Origin: MFWN01 sp964594115
GTDB taxonomy: Archaea > Nanobdellota > Nanobdellia > Pacearchaeales > GW2011-AR1
Direction of reading: 5' to 3'
Length of the DNA: 64,000 nucleotides
Assembly: GCA_964594115.1 (NCBI GenBank)
Contig: CAZQLD010000001.1
Span: 1 to 64,000 of the forward strand
In this document: one piece after another, positions 8,979-16,839 of the stretch
Layout: each line of letters starts with the position of its first letter
Numbering within the stretch: the stretch's first letter is position 1
Notes under the pieces: generated by a model
Seen by the model: only the letters and a program-made list of their open reading frames with translations
Told to the model about the DNA's origin: nothing
The model's database searches: none
Made by a program: the position numbers and the translations under genes

Positions 8979-9035
8979 AGCTGTCTCTTTTGAGACAGCT
9001 GGAAAGGAGGTAAAGTGTATACTTTACGTATACAC
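8979..9035. promoter_or_regulatory. Cluster of palindromes in the divergent cdc48/signal peptidase region
   Basis: AGCTGTCTC and GAGACAGCT (8979-9000) form a 9-bp stem with a TTTT loop. Next to it GTAAAGT/ACTTTAC (9010-9027) and GTGTATAC/GTATACAC (9015-9035) overlap, so they offer two exclusive hairpins or two operator half-site sets. A further ATATACAC copy follows at 9041. The position between divergent units, one of which encodes an AbrB-like protein, suggests an operator region. Confidence 0.45.
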
Positions 9036-9102
9036 AATAAATATACACTATTTAAAACTTTTGGTGCCTTTGTGACTACCAAAGAATAACAAAACAAAAA
9101 CA

Positions 9103-9110
9103 TTTAAATA
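9103..9110 (+). promoter_or_regulatory. TATA box of the signal peptidase/TFS unit
   Basis: TTTAAATA sits about 41 nt before the signal peptidase ATG at 9148. Transcription would start roughly 15 nt before the ATG, leaving a short leader. A second AT-rich match, TTTTTAAACTT, follows a few bases later. Confidence 0.45.
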
Positions 9111-9147
9111 ATCAATATTTTTAAACTTATTATCTTTAATTTAGAAA

Positions 9148-9771
9148 ATGAAGCTCAAAATTCAGAATCACAAAATAAAAAAACAAAAACCAATTGCAAA
9201 ATTTTGGGACTGGCTTTGGCATTCAGACAGTGTATGGAGCTGGTTAGTTGCCTTAGCATTAGCTTTTATAACAGTCAAGTTTATTTTCTTTCCTATACTT
9301 TCATTATTATTTGGAACAAGTTTACCTCTGGTTGTAGTTGAAAGCTCAAGCATGGAGCATCCAGGTTCTTTGATAGGAAATGCCATAGGGGTCCAAAATG
9401 GCTTTGAACTTTGGTGGGAAGAAAAAGGTGCTTGGTATGAAGAAAAAAACATAAACATAAGAGAGGCAGCATCCTGGCCTCTCAAAACAGGATTTGATAA
9501 GGGGGATATAATGGTTGTCTACGGAAGATTTGAACCAGAAGTAGGAGATGTCATAATTTTTAATGCAAACACAAAACACCCCATAATCCACCGAATTGTC
9601 TCTATAGACGATTCTATTGTACAAACAAAAGGAGATAATAATAATGCCCAGCTTCCAGTTGAAAAATACATCTCAAAAGATGAACTAGTAGGAAAGGCTG
9701 TTTTAAGAATACCCAAATTAGGATGGTTAAAACTAATATTCGTAGAAATTGCAAGAGGTATTTCTGGATAA
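9148..9771 (+). CDS. Signal peptidase I, archaeal/ER (SEC11) type
   Basis: A membrane serine protease that removes signal peptides from secreted proteins. A transmembrane segment covers about residues 31-58. It is followed by the catalytic serine in ESSSMEHP (S68), a beta core with GDVIIFN, HPIIHRI (the histidine that replaces lysine in the ER-type enzyme) and the acidic box TKGDNN. A second hydrophobic segment near the C-terminus (KLGWLKLIFVEIA) may be membrane-associated. Length is 207 aa. TFS follows 47 nt downstream on the same strand. Confidence 0.92.
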   Translation: MKLKIQNHKIKKQKPIAKFWDWLWHSDSVWSWLVALALAFITVKFIFFPILSLLFGTSLPLVVVESSSMEHPGSLIGNAIGVQNGFELWWEEKGAWYEEKNINIREAASWPLKTGFDKGDIMVVYGRFEPEVGDVIIFNANTKHPIIHRIVSIDDSIVQTKGDNNNAQLPVEKYISKDELVGKAVLRIPKLGWLKLIFVEIARGISG

Positions 9772-9818
9772 ATATAGAAAATAGAAAACTTTAAAAATAT
9801 CAAAACTTAAGGGCATTA

Positions 9819-10235
9819 ATGGAATTTTGCCCAAAATGCGGTTCTGTCTTAATAGAAAAGAGGAAAAATTTTGGTTGTGCCAAATGCAGTTACACTACAA
9901 AAGGAAAAGTCAAGATAGAAGCTAGTGAAAAAATGCAAGAAAAACAGGAAGTTGGAGTCATAAAAGATAAAGACGCTGATGTTTTTCCTGTTATAAATGC
10001 TGTATGCCCTACATGCGGGCATAGAGAGGCTTATTTCTGGACAGCTCAAACAAGAGCTGGAGATGAAGCTGAAACCCGTTTCTTCAGATGCACAAAATGC
10101 AAACATACCTGGAGAGANNNNNNNNNNNNNNNNNNNNNNNNNNNNNNNNNNNNNNNNNNNNNNNNNNNNNNNNNNNNNNNNNNNNNNNNNNNNNNNNNNN
10201 NNNNNNNNNNNNNNNNNTGGAGAGAGTATCATTGA
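9819..10235 (+). CDS. tfs: Transcription factor S (TFIIS/RPA12-like), interrupted by an assembly gap
   Basis: Stimulates transcript cleavage by stalled RNA polymerase. The N-terminal zinc ribbon is CPKCG...CAKC and the C-terminal ribbon is CPTCG...CTKCKHTW. The catalytic acidic pair sits in RAGDEAETRFF. A run of 100 N interrupts the last codons, but both sides carry TGGAGAGA. Merging the two copies gives HTW-REYH-stop, the normal end of this family, for a protein of 102 aa. The gap is therefore probably not real sequence. Confidence 0.93.
   Translation: MEFCPKCGSVLIEKRKNFGCAKCSYTTKGKVKIEASEKMQEKQEVGVIKDKDADVFPVINAVCPTCGHREAYFWTAQTRAGDEAETRFFRCTKCKHTWRXXXXXXXXXXXXXXXXXXXXXXXXXXXXXXXXXXWREYH
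10118..10217. other. Assembly gap (100 N) with matching 8-nt ends
   Basis: The bases before the gap (10110-10117) and after it (10218-10225) are both TGGAGAGA. Collapsing them restores the tfs reading frame and its usual C-terminus. The contigs therefore likely overlap and the N run is a scaffolding placeholder. Confidence 0.85.
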
Positions 10236-10259
10236 TATCATCTAAAGAAACTAATATTC

Positions 10260-10607
10260 CTATTTCTTATCTACATCAATCACTTCATTGCTAAGTTCTA
10301 TCTTTACCTGAGGTTTGGATTGCTTTTTCATTCCTGATAAGATGTTTAGTAAAACATGAGTCTCTTTTACAGGCTCAGCACAACTGTCCTTTGAATTTCC
10401 AGGATGAAGCACCACCCTTTCAATCCCTGCAATTTTTCCTTGTATCTCTGCCATCGCTTTTTGGCCAAATTTCTTGTAATTACTTTCCCAAAGAGCATCT
10501 TACACAACCTCTCCATACTTAATCTGAGCCCTTATATCACATCTCATCATATGAGGGTCATCTACAGTATAAACCCCAATATGTATTTCCCTTGCCTTCT
10601 TTGTCAT
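10260..10607 (-). pseudogene. Hypothetical gene with an in-frame TAA stop
   Basis: An ATG at 10607 opens a frame of 35 codons (MTKKAREIHIGVYTVDDPHM...) that ends at TAA 10502-10500. The same frame then continues for 80 codons (DALWESNYKKFGQKAMAEIQ...) to the TAA at 10260, giving about 115 aa if read through. Both parts have protein-like composition and no frameshift, and one base change (for example CAA to TAA) would explain the stop. A downstream ATG at 10454 could give a 64-aa fragment. The family is not recognised. It may be a decaying gene, a sequencing error, or two small genes. Confidence 0.5.
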
Positions 10608-10683
10608 TTTATATCTAATCAAGATTATTTACTAATTTTTAAATAAAATTATGATGTAATATATATTTTCTAATAGTAAAGCA

Positions 10684-11031
10684 TTATTCAGGAACACAAT
10701 ATTCACTTCTACCAATATGAAAGTCTCGCCTACAATCTAACTTATAAATATCCAAAGACAAAAGATAAGTTATATAATCATCAGCATAATTTTCTTTAGT
10801 AAAATACAGCTTCTTATCTTCAAAAACCGGACTTAAGTTAGTATTAAATCGAGTAATAAAAAAACCTGTAGCCCTTTTGCCAGACTTCTCACTAGGTATA
10901 ATAACAAAACCTCTTTTAATTAAGGCTTCTATTCCCTCTCCTCTTTCTTCTATCGGCGTATCTTCACTCAAAAGCCACTTCCAATCAATCTTTCCTTGAT
11001 TCAACCCATTCCAAAATTCTGCAAAAGCCAT
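10684..11031 (-). CDS. Hypothetical protein, tandem paralogue copy 2
   Basis: This 115-aa protein shares its N-terminal plan with the neighbour at 11085-11450: an aromatic residue, then GLNQGKIDW, an acidic spacer, then a helix ending in RGF-(I/V). Both end in a short aromatic-rich part with a KxYF..(E/K)xYA motif. No known domain is recognised. The promoter region in front carries a 31-nt repeat also found in front of the paralogue, so gene and promoter were duplicated together. Confidence 0.65.
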   Translation of the reverse strand: MAFAEFWNGLNQGKIDWKWLLSEDTPIEERGEGIEALIKRGFVIIPSEKSGKRATGFFITRFNTNLSPVFEDKKLYFTKENYADDYITYLLSLDIYKLDCRRDFHIGRSEYCVPE

Positions 11032-11050
11032 AACTAATAAACAAAAAAGA

Positions 11051-11081
11051 ATATAAAAATAAATCTGTAATTAAAAATATA
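11051..11081. repeat. 31-nt direct repeat, copy A (promoter of the duplicated gene)
   Basis: Identical over 31 nt to 11471-11501. It contains AAATCTGTAATTAAAAATAT and lies 20 nt before the ATG of each paralogous small gene on the minus strand. It is AT-rich and includes the likely TATA region. Confidence 0.85.
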
Positions 11082-11084
11082 TTT

Positions 11085-11450
11085 TCAACATCCCTGAGAC
11101 CACGGCCAAGTGCCAAAATAATCTTCTGCTCTAAAACTGCCTTTTTGACCTGATTTTTTAAGATGTTTAACATAAGTTTTTGCATATTTCTCTCCTAGAA
11201 AATAAGCTCTTTTATCTCCAAAACACGGATTAACTATCCTTCCCCCTGAATTTTTCACAACCCAATTATTTGATTTAGATTTAGGAACTCCCTTCATATC
11301 AATAAGATTAATAAACCCCCTCTCAACTAATATCTCTATAGCAGCATTTTTCTCAATCTCAGAAGCATTAACACCACAAATAAACTCCCAATCAATCTTT
11401 CCCTGGTTTAACCCTTCACGAAAATTCCTTAATTTTTCATCTAAATCCAT
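11085..11450 (-). CDS. Hypothetical protein, tandem paralogue copy 1
   Basis: The 121-aa protein (start at MDLDEKLRNF, ATG at 11450) is a paralogue of the gene at 10684-11031. Shared features are GLNQGKIDW near residue 15, a helix with E-K/R-x-x-x-I-E-x-L-x-x-RGF, and a later F-x-(D/E)-K-x-x-Y-F block. The longer upstream frame runs through the conserved promoter repeat and is not used. Function is unknown. The gene lies 89 nt from the divergent tRNA-Lys gene. Confidence 0.65.
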   Translation of the reverse strand: MDLDEKLRNFREGLNQGKIDWEFICGVNASEIEKNAAIEILVERGFINLIDMKGVPKSKSNNWVVKNSGGRIVNPCFGDKRAYFLGEKYAKTYVKHLKKSGQKGSFRAEDYFGTWPWSQGC

Positions 11451-11470
11451 AAAAACTGAACAGAGATACA

Positions 11471-11501
11471 ATATAAAAATAAATCTGTAATTAAAAATAT
11501 A
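11471..11501. repeat. 31-nt direct repeat, copy B (promoter of the duplicated gene)
   Basis: Exact partner of 11051-11081, 420 nt away, placed 20 nt before the ATG of copy 1. The equal distance to both start codons shows the duplication unit was promoter plus gene. Confidence 0.85.
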
Positions 11502-11539
11502 CATTATATTTTTAAATCCCTTCTTCCTCATAAAAATAC

Positions 11540-11684
11540 GGATCCGTAGCTCAGTCTGGTTAGAGCACCGGACTCTTATGTAAGGAAATTACGTTTCCTT
11601 CACAGTTAACCTTCCTAAAAAAAGGTTCAAGACTGATAATACATGGAAATCCGGGTGTCGGGGGTTCAAATCCCCTCGGGTCCA
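11540..11684 (+). tRNA. tRNA-Lys(CTT) with a 70-nt intron
   Basis: Acceptor strands GGATCCG and CGGGTCC pair. The D arm is GCTC...GAGC and the anticodon stem CCGGA/TCCGG, with loop CTCTTA-A after splicing, giving anticodon CTT. The T arm is GGGGG-TTCAAAT-CCCCT. The discriminator is A and CCA is not encoded. The intron is at 11579-11648, at the usual 37/38 site. It starts TGTAAGGAAA and folds into two hairpins (AAGGAAA/TTTCCTT and AACCTT/AAGGTT). It is clearly related to the intron in tRNA-Gly at 47623. Confidence 0.93.
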
Positions 11685-11702
11685 TTTAAGGGAAAATAAA
11701 AA

Positions 11703-12740
11703 ATGAGAATTATTTTAGTTTCTTGCGCAAGTAAAAAACTGCCCTATAAAGCTAGAGCAGAAAAGCTTTATTCTAGCTCTTTATTTAAACTAAACTTAAA
11801 ATATGCCCTTTCTCTTAATCCAGATAAAATTTTTATTTTATCTGCAAAATACGGTCTGCTTAATCTAGATGAGGAAATAGAGCCCTACAATGAAACTCTT
11901 AATAAGTTCTCTGATAAAGAGATAAAATTATGGGCAGATAAAATTCTAATAGAGTTAAGAAAAACAGCTGACTTAGAAAAAGATGAAATAATTTTTCTTG
12001 CAGGAGAAAAATACAGGAGATACCTAATTCCTCAAATTAAAAACTATAAAATTCCATTAAAAGGTTTAGGTATTGGCAAACAATTAAAATTTTTAAAAGA
12101 GAATACAGAAAAAACAAAATGTCAAGAGCTCCATAATTTATTTAACAGCATGAAAAGACACAGATTTCCTTTTAATGAAAAGGATATCCCAAAAAACGGA
12201 ATCTATGTTTTATTTGAAAAAGATGAAAAAGCGCATGGAGGGGACCGGGTTGTTCGTATAGGAACCCATACAGGACAAGACCAGCTACCCTCAAGACTTA
12301 AACAGCATTTTTTAAATGAAAACAAAGACAGGAGCATATTTAGAAAAAATATCGGAAGAACCCTGCTAAATAAAAGAAAAGATTCTTTTCTTAAAGAATG
12401 GGAACTTGACTTAACAACTAAAAAAGCAAAAAGCCGGTTTCTTGCTTCTATCAATTTAGAAAAACAAAGACAAACAGAAAAACAAGTTTCAGAATATATA
12501 CAAAAAAACTTCAGTTTCATTGTTTTTCCTATTGAGGATAAAGAAAAAAGGCTTGAAATAGAATCCAAAATAATCTCTACAATCTCCTTATGCAAAAATT
12601 GTAGGCCAACAGGAAACTGGTTTGGCTTATTTTCACCAAAAGAAAAAATAAAAAAAAGCGGGTTATGGCTTGTAAATGAGCTTTACAAACAACCTTTATC
12701 TGAGAAAGAATTAAAAAAATTAAAAGAAATTCTAAAATGA
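11703..12740 (+). CDS. DUF6884 domain plus GIY-YIG-like domain protein
   Basis: Residues 1-130 match the DUF6884/YaaA-like fold: VSCASKKLPYKARAEKLYSS, then FILSAKYGLL with an acidic tail. Residues 155-330 look like a GIY-YIG nuclease module (NGIYVLFE, VVRIGTH, LPSRLKQHF), with a long helical insert and the pattern IESKIISTI...CRPTGNW at the end. The gene begins 19 nt after tRNA-Lys and overlaps the Toprim gene by 4 nt (ATGA). The nucleic-acid-cleaving role is inferred from the fold. A defence or repair function is possible given its neighbours. Confidence 0.7.
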   Translation: MRIILVSCASKKLPYKARAEKLYSSSLFKLNLKYALSLNPDKIFILSAKYGLLNLDEEIEPYNETLNKFSDKEIKLWADKILIELRKTADLEKDEIIFLAGEKYRRYLIPQIKNYKIPLKGLGIGKQLKFLKENTEKTKCQELHNLFNSMKRHRFPFNEKDIPKNGIYVLFEKDEKAHGGDRVVRIGTHTGQDQLPSRLKQHFLNENKDRSIFRKNIGRTLLNKRKDSFLKEWELDLTTKKAKSRFLASINLEKQRQTEKQVSEYIQKNFSFIVFPIEDKEKRLEIESKIISTISLCKNCRPTGNWFGLFSPKEKIKKSGLWLVNELYKQPLSEKELKKLKEILK

Positions 12741-13123
12741 ATCAAGAATTTTTAAAACAAATTAAAAAAGCTAAAGATTATTTAATTATTGTTGAAGGCA
12801 AAAAAGATAGGAATGCTTTACAGCAACTTGGCTTTCAAAAAATTTTTGTAATACATGAAACAGGAAAATCTCTGCCTGAAAAAATTGAACAAATTCAGAA
12901 TTTAGTCGGACGAGATAAGGTATGTATTCTAACTGACTTTGATAAAAAAGGCAAGAAACTCTATCTCTTGCTAAAATCAAAACTCTCAGAATTAGGAGTT
13001 AGATTAGACAACTCTCTTAGAGGGTTTTTACTAAAACAAAAAATAAGCCACATAGAGGGTTTAGCTCATTTTGTAAAAAACATAGAAGATGGAAGAAATA
13101 AAAAATCAAAAAAATATAAATGA
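12737..13123 (+). CDS. Small Toprim-domain protein
   Basis: This 128-aa protein is a stand-alone Toprim domain: the invariant glutamate in IIVEGKKDRNAL near residue 20 and the DxD motif in ILTDFDKKGKKL near residue 73. It matches the small archaeal primase-like Toprim family (COG1658/UPF0292-like), whose members are thought to act in nucleic-acid metabolism. It overlaps the gene before it by 4 nt and endonuclease III by 35 nt, so it is translationally coupled in a three-gene operon. Confidence 0.8.
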   Translation: MNQEFLKQIKKAKDYLIIVEGKKDRNALQQLGFQKIFVIHETGKSLPEKIEQIQNLVGRDKVCILTDFDKKGKKLYLLLKSKLSELGVRLDNSLRGFLLKQKISHIEGLAHFVKNIEDGRNKKSKKYK

Positions 13124-13754
13124 AATCATGCAGACTCTGGCAAAGCATTTTAATTATACAGAAAGAACTACCTTAAATAGAATGAGAAAAAAGCCAGATG
13201 CGTTTAAAATCCTTATTTCCTGCCTCTTATCGTTAAGAACAAAAGATGAAAATACAGAAAAAGTAAGTAAAAAGCTGTTTAATATTGCCTCTACCCCAGA
13301 AACTATTGCTAGTATTCCTATAAAAAAACTTGAAAAAATAATCTATTCTTCTGGACATTATAAGAAAAAAGCTCGCACACTAAAACATGTCTCTAAAGTC
13401 CTTTTAAAAAAATATAAAGGAAAAGTTCCAGATACTAAAGAAGAATTATTAAACATAAAAGGAATAGGCCCTAAAACAGCCAATATAGTTTTAAATTTTG
13501 CTTATAATCAGACAGTATTGCCAATTGACACCCACTGTCACAGACTGCCTAACAGGCTTGGATGGCTTAAAACAAAAACACCAGAACAAACAGAACTTGT
13601 TCTTTCTAAGATTCTTCCTAAAAAATACTGGAAAGAGTTTAATGCCATTTTCGTATTATTTGGAAAGACAATCTGCCAGCCAGTTTCACCATTTTGCAGC
13701 AAATGCCCTATAGAAAAATACTGCCCAAAAATCAGTGTTGTAAAATCTAGATAG
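13089..13754 (+). CDS. nth: Endonuclease III (base-excision DNA glycosylase/AP lyase)
   Basis: Removes oxidised pyrimidines and cuts at the abasic site. The helix-hairpin-helix IKGIGPKTANIVL contains the catalytic lysine, and PIDTHCHRL contains the catalytic aspartate. The C-terminus carries the [4Fe-4S] ligands in the spacing C-x6-C-x2-C-x5-C (CQPVSPFCSKCPIEKYC). Two starts are possible: 13089, which overlaps the Toprim gene by 35 nt, and the ATG at 13131 (MQTLAKHF), which would leave no overlap. Typical length supports either one. Confidence 0.95.
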   Translation: MEEIKNQKNINEIMQTLAKHFNYTERTTLNRMRKKPDAFKILISCLLSLRTKDENTEKVSKKLFNIASTPETIASIPIKKLEKIIYSSGHYKKKARTLKHVSKVLLKKYKGKVPDTKEELLNIKGIGPKTANIVLNFAYNQTVLPIDTHCHRLPNRLGWLKTKTPEQTELVLSKILPKKYWKEFNAIFVLFGKTICQPVSPFCSKCPIEKYCPKISVVKSR

Positions 13755-13761
13755 CTAAAAA

Positions 13762-14028
13762 TTAGCTTAAAAGTCTTCTTATAGTGTCTATGTGCTCTGC
13801 TACATCTTGACCTTTCTTTGTCAACTTTATAAGCTTGATTCTTCCTTTTTTCTCAAAAGTTACTAAGTTCAGGACTTCTAAAGTCTGAAGAATCTTTACA
13901 GCATGACTGTATGTACAATCAACTTCTTTAGCTAAAATACTTCCATATCTTGCCTTACTCAACTTTTTTAAAGCAACCAACATTAAAGCTGGCTTTCTCC
14001 TAAAAAAGATATCAAAATTATCTTTCAT
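13762..14028 (-). CDS. Winged-helix transcription regulator
   Basis: The 88-aa protein is a single winged helix-turn-helix domain: ALKKLSKARYGSILAKEV, the recognition helix SHAVKILQTLEVL, and a wing with KKGRIKLIKLTKKG. It resembles small archaeal MarR/ArsR-like regulators without a ligand domain. It converges on nth with only 7 nt between. The target is unknown. Confidence 0.8.
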   Translation of the reverse strand: MKDNFDIFFRRKPALMLVALKKLSKARYGSILAKEVDCTYSHAVKILQTLEVLNLVTFEKKGRIKLIKLTKKGQDVAEHIDTIRRLLS

Positions 14029-14304
14029 TTTAATTATTATAGCTTATACAATTCTTCCTAAAATTGCCCCTTAATCCCTAGTCTTTGTTTATATATGATA
14101 AAAACCATACCAATACAAACTATATATTACAGGATAGAGTTCATTTATAAATCTTTCTATTAAAAAATTCAACCAATCGGTAGTGAAATTTTCAGGTGTT
14201 GCACGTTTTTGAAATATGGAAAATAAGATGCATGTCTTCTCACTGCAGGTAAATATATATTTAATCACAAAAAACAATTTAAACTATCAAAGCTTATAAA
14301 CAGA

Positions 14305-14730
14305 ATGGGCAAAACTAGAGATGAAAAAAAAGAGTCAAGCAGCTTATTAAAAAAGTTTGTAGATGATAGTTTAGCCGGGGAGATTATAGGTGATATTGCA
14401 CTTGCAAATGCCATAAAATTTGTTGATTTAAGTGTAGGATTCAGACCTGTGGTTGAGCATCCTGCCCTTGATTATGAATTTAGGATACCTGAACCTGTAG
14501 AAGTGCAACACTGGAGAGATGGGAGATACGCGATTGTAACAACTGGGAAAAGACCTGACTTTGAAGTAGTTTCTGAAGATGTTTTAAAAATTATGCGTGC
14601 ACGGTTCTTGCTGCTCAGCAATTATTATTATAAACGTCTTGCTAGAAGAACCTTAGGCCATTCAGATCGACAGAAAGTTGTTGATTGGTACTTTGACGGA
14701 GCTGTAGCTGTTCTGAAGTGTTTAGCTTGA
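14305..14730 (+). CDS. Hypothetical protein
   Basis: A 141-aa soluble protein of unrecognised family. It is mostly helical, with a central beta part (VEVQHWRDGRYAIVTTGKRPDFEVV) and a basic helix near the C-terminus (YYYKRLARRTLGHS). It stands alone after a 276-nt intergenic stretch that holds no convincing gene. An AT-rich promoter-like segment precedes the ATG. Confidence 0.6.
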   Translation: MGKTRDEKKESSSLLKKFVDDSLAGEIIGDIALANAIKFVDLSVGFRPVVEHPALDYEFRIPEPVEVQHWRDGRYAIVTTGKRPDFEVVSEDVLKIMRARFLLLSNYYYKRLARRTLGHSDRQKVVDWYFDGAVAVLKCLA

Positions 14731-14757
14731 TTAGAGTAATAAAGCTTAAAGCTAAAT

Positions 14758-15474
14758 TCACTCTTCCACACCCTCTAATAAAGGAACAAAAAGATAATGC
14801 TCTCTTGTTTCCTCTCTTTCAAGTTTATCTTTCTTTTTATAAATAACTAAAGGACCTGAGACATAAGGGCAGATTAATACGCCGTTTTTCTTTAATAACC
14901 TTTTAGCCAGTTCCTCTACTTTTCTTTCTGTTTTCTTATCCTTTATACCTGCTGTAATAAGGATTTTATCATATTTTTTCTTCCAGCTTCTGCCTTTAGA
15001 AAATATATCCTCAATTAAAAAGTTTATATTTCCTAGTTTTATTATGTCTTGTGGATATTTCTGCTTTAGAAAATCTTTAAGTTTAGCTAAATTTCCTTGT
15101 GCTTTTTTCACTAAACTAGCTATTCTTTCCACACTCTTAATACTTCCTGGATAAACTAAAAGAGATATAAGAGCAGCACTCCACCCGCTTCCTGCTCCGA
15201 TTTCTAGAACATCATCCCCTATTCCCAGTTCAGCAAGCAATAACATTCTTGCTACAGTAGATGGCTGACTTATTGTCTGGCCTCTTCCTACGGGCAATGC
15301 GCCGTCAAAATAAGGATTAGCATCAACAAAAAACTTTCTATCTATTATTATCATTGAAAAAAGAATCTTTCTCAGCAATTTTTTGTTTCTACAGCTTGAA
15401 TTATAATAAAGCACAGAATCTAACATCTCCTGCATATCCAAAGGAGCTTTTCGTATTATTTTTTGTTCTTCCAT
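14758..15474 (-). CDS. pcm: Protein-L-isoaspartate O-methyltransferase
   Basis: Repairs isoaspartyl residues in aged proteins using SAM. Family hallmarks: the substrate motif GQTISQPSTVARM, SAM motif I VLEIGAGSGWSAAL, the acidic SVERI loop, and later DKILITAGI. Length is 238 aa with a charged C-terminal extension (KKKDKLEREETREHYLF) that closes the domain. The gene is divergent from serS, with about 80 nt between, which includes the serS TATA box. Confidence 0.9.
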   Translation of the reverse strand: MEEQKIIRKAPLDMQEMLDSVLYYNSSCRNKKLLRKILFSMIIIDRKFFVDANPYFDGALPVGRGQTISQPSTVARMLLLAELGIGDDVLEIGAGSGWSAALISLLVYPGSIKSVERIASLVKKAQGNLAKLKDFLKQKYPQDIIKLGNINFLIEDIFSKGRSWKKKYDKILITAGIKDKKTERKVEELAKRLLKKNGVLICPYVSGPLVIYKKKDKLEREETREHYLFVPLLEGVEE

Positions 15475-15526
15475 AACCCAAAATATACTTTATAATTAAT
15501 AAATCTTTTGAGAAGCAAGAAAAAGC

Positions 15527-15534
15527 TTTAAATA
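15527..15534 (+). promoter_or_regulatory. TATA box of serS
   Basis: TTTAAATA is centred 26 nt before the serS ATG at 15556, so the transcript is probably leaderless. This is one of the clearest promoters in the window. Confidence 0.6.
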
Positions 15535-15555
15535 ATCTCTCTCGCTAATTCTTTT

Positions 15556-16839
15556 ATGCTAGATATAAAGCTTATTAGGGAAAACCCTAATCTAATAAAA
15601 GAGAACATTAAAAAGAAGTTCCAAAAAGAAAAACTGGCTCTTGTAGATAATGTTCTAAAACTTGATGAAGAATGGAGAAAATTAAAATTTAAGTCAGATA
15701 AATTAAGATATGACAGAAACAAAATTTCTAAAGAAATTAATAATGCCAAAAAGAAAAAACAAGATATCAAAGCTTTAATAAAAAAGGCAAAAGAAATTCC
15801 AGATAAAATAAAGAAAATAGAAGAAAAAACAGATAAACTTGAACGAAAAATTAAAGAAATCATGTCCAAGATTCCAAACATAATTCATAAATCAGTTCCT
15901 TTAGGAAAAGATGAAACCCAAAATAAAGTAACCAAAAAATGGGGGGAAATACCTAAGTTTAAATTTAAACCAAAGAATCATGTCGAATTATCTGAAAACT
16001 TGGGAATAGTTGATTTTAATGCTTCTGCAAAGGTTTCTGGAAATGGTTTTTATTATCTAAAACAAGAATTAGCTTTACTAAATCAGGCTTTAATTCAATT
16101 TGCCCTTGATTTTATGGGAAAAAAAGGGTATACATATATTGAAACTCCATTAATGCTAAATGAAAAGGCAATTTATGCTTCTATGGATAAAGAAGCAATT
16201 GAAGATTCTGTTTATTCAATCAAAGAAGAAGATTTAAACTTAATAGGAACTTCTGAACAATCTCTTTTAGCAATGCATTCAGGAAAAACTATTAGGGAAT
16301 CAGAATTACCAAAAAAATATTTTTCATATTCTATGTGTTTTAGAAAAGAAATAGGATCTCATGGAATAGAAGAAAAAGGATTATGGAGAACCCATCAATT
16401 TAACAAAGTAGAACAGTTTATTTTTTGTAAACCAGAAGACTCTGAAAACCTTTATAATGAATTGCAAAAAAATGCAGAAGAAATCTATCAAGCATTAAAA
16501 ATTCCTTACAGAATTTTTGAGTGTTGCTCAGGAGATTTGGCAGATTGGAAACATAGAAGTTCAGATTTAGAAGCTTACAGACCGACAACAAAAAATTATG
16601 GAGAAGTCGGAAGTTTAAGTAATTGTACAGACTACCAAGCAAGAAACATTAATATCAAGGGATTAAATAAAAAAGGAGAAAGATATATCCTCCATACATT
16701 AAACAACACTGCTTTAGCAACATCTCGTACAATGGTCGCGCTAATGGAAAACCATCAACAGGCAGATGGCTCTATCAAAATACCGAAAGCTCTTTGGAAA
16801 TATACTGGATTTAAGGAAATAAAAGCAAGGGAAAAATGA
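15556..16839 (+). CDS. serS: Seryl-tRNA synthetase (common bacterial/eukaryal type)
   Basis: Charges tRNA-Ser. Residues 1-105 form the long N-terminal antiparallel coiled coil that grips the tRNA arm. The class II core follows: motif 1 at about YIETPLM, motif 2 FRKEIGSHG...LWRTHQFNKVE, motif 3 NTALATSRTMVALMENHQ. The 427-aa length is standard. This is the common SerRS, not the rare methanogen type. A small Cys-containing gene overlaps its stop by 4 nt. Confidence 0.97.
   Translation: MLDIKLIRENPNLIKENIKKKFQKEKLALVDNVLKLDEEWRKLKFKSDKLRYDRNKISKEINNAKKKKQDIKALIKKAKEIPDKIKKIEEKTDKLERKIKEIMSKIPNIIHKSVPLGKDETQNKVTKKWGEIPKFKFKPKNHVELSENLGIVDFNASAKVSGNGFYYLKQELALLNQALIQFALDFMGKKGYTYIETPLMLNEKAIYASMDKEAIEDSVYSIKEEDLNLIGTSEQSLLAMHSGKTIRESELPKKYFSYSMCFRKEIGSHGIEEKGLWRTHQFNKVEQFIFCKPEDSENLYNELQKNAEEIYQALKIPYRIFECCSGDLADWKHRSSDLEAYRPTTKNYGEVGSLSNCTDYQARNINIKGLNKKGERYILHTLNNTALATSRTMVALMENHQQADGSIKIPKALWKYTGFKEIKAREK

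Noticed and set aside
9849..10294. ORFs reading through the N run at 10118
   Set aside because: They are opposite-strand or shifted readings across tfs and exist only because Ns are translated as X.
14089..14277. 62-aa minus-strand ORF
   Set aside because: AT-rich, Phe/Ile-heavy low-complexity sequence in an intergenic region with no start signal or similarity.
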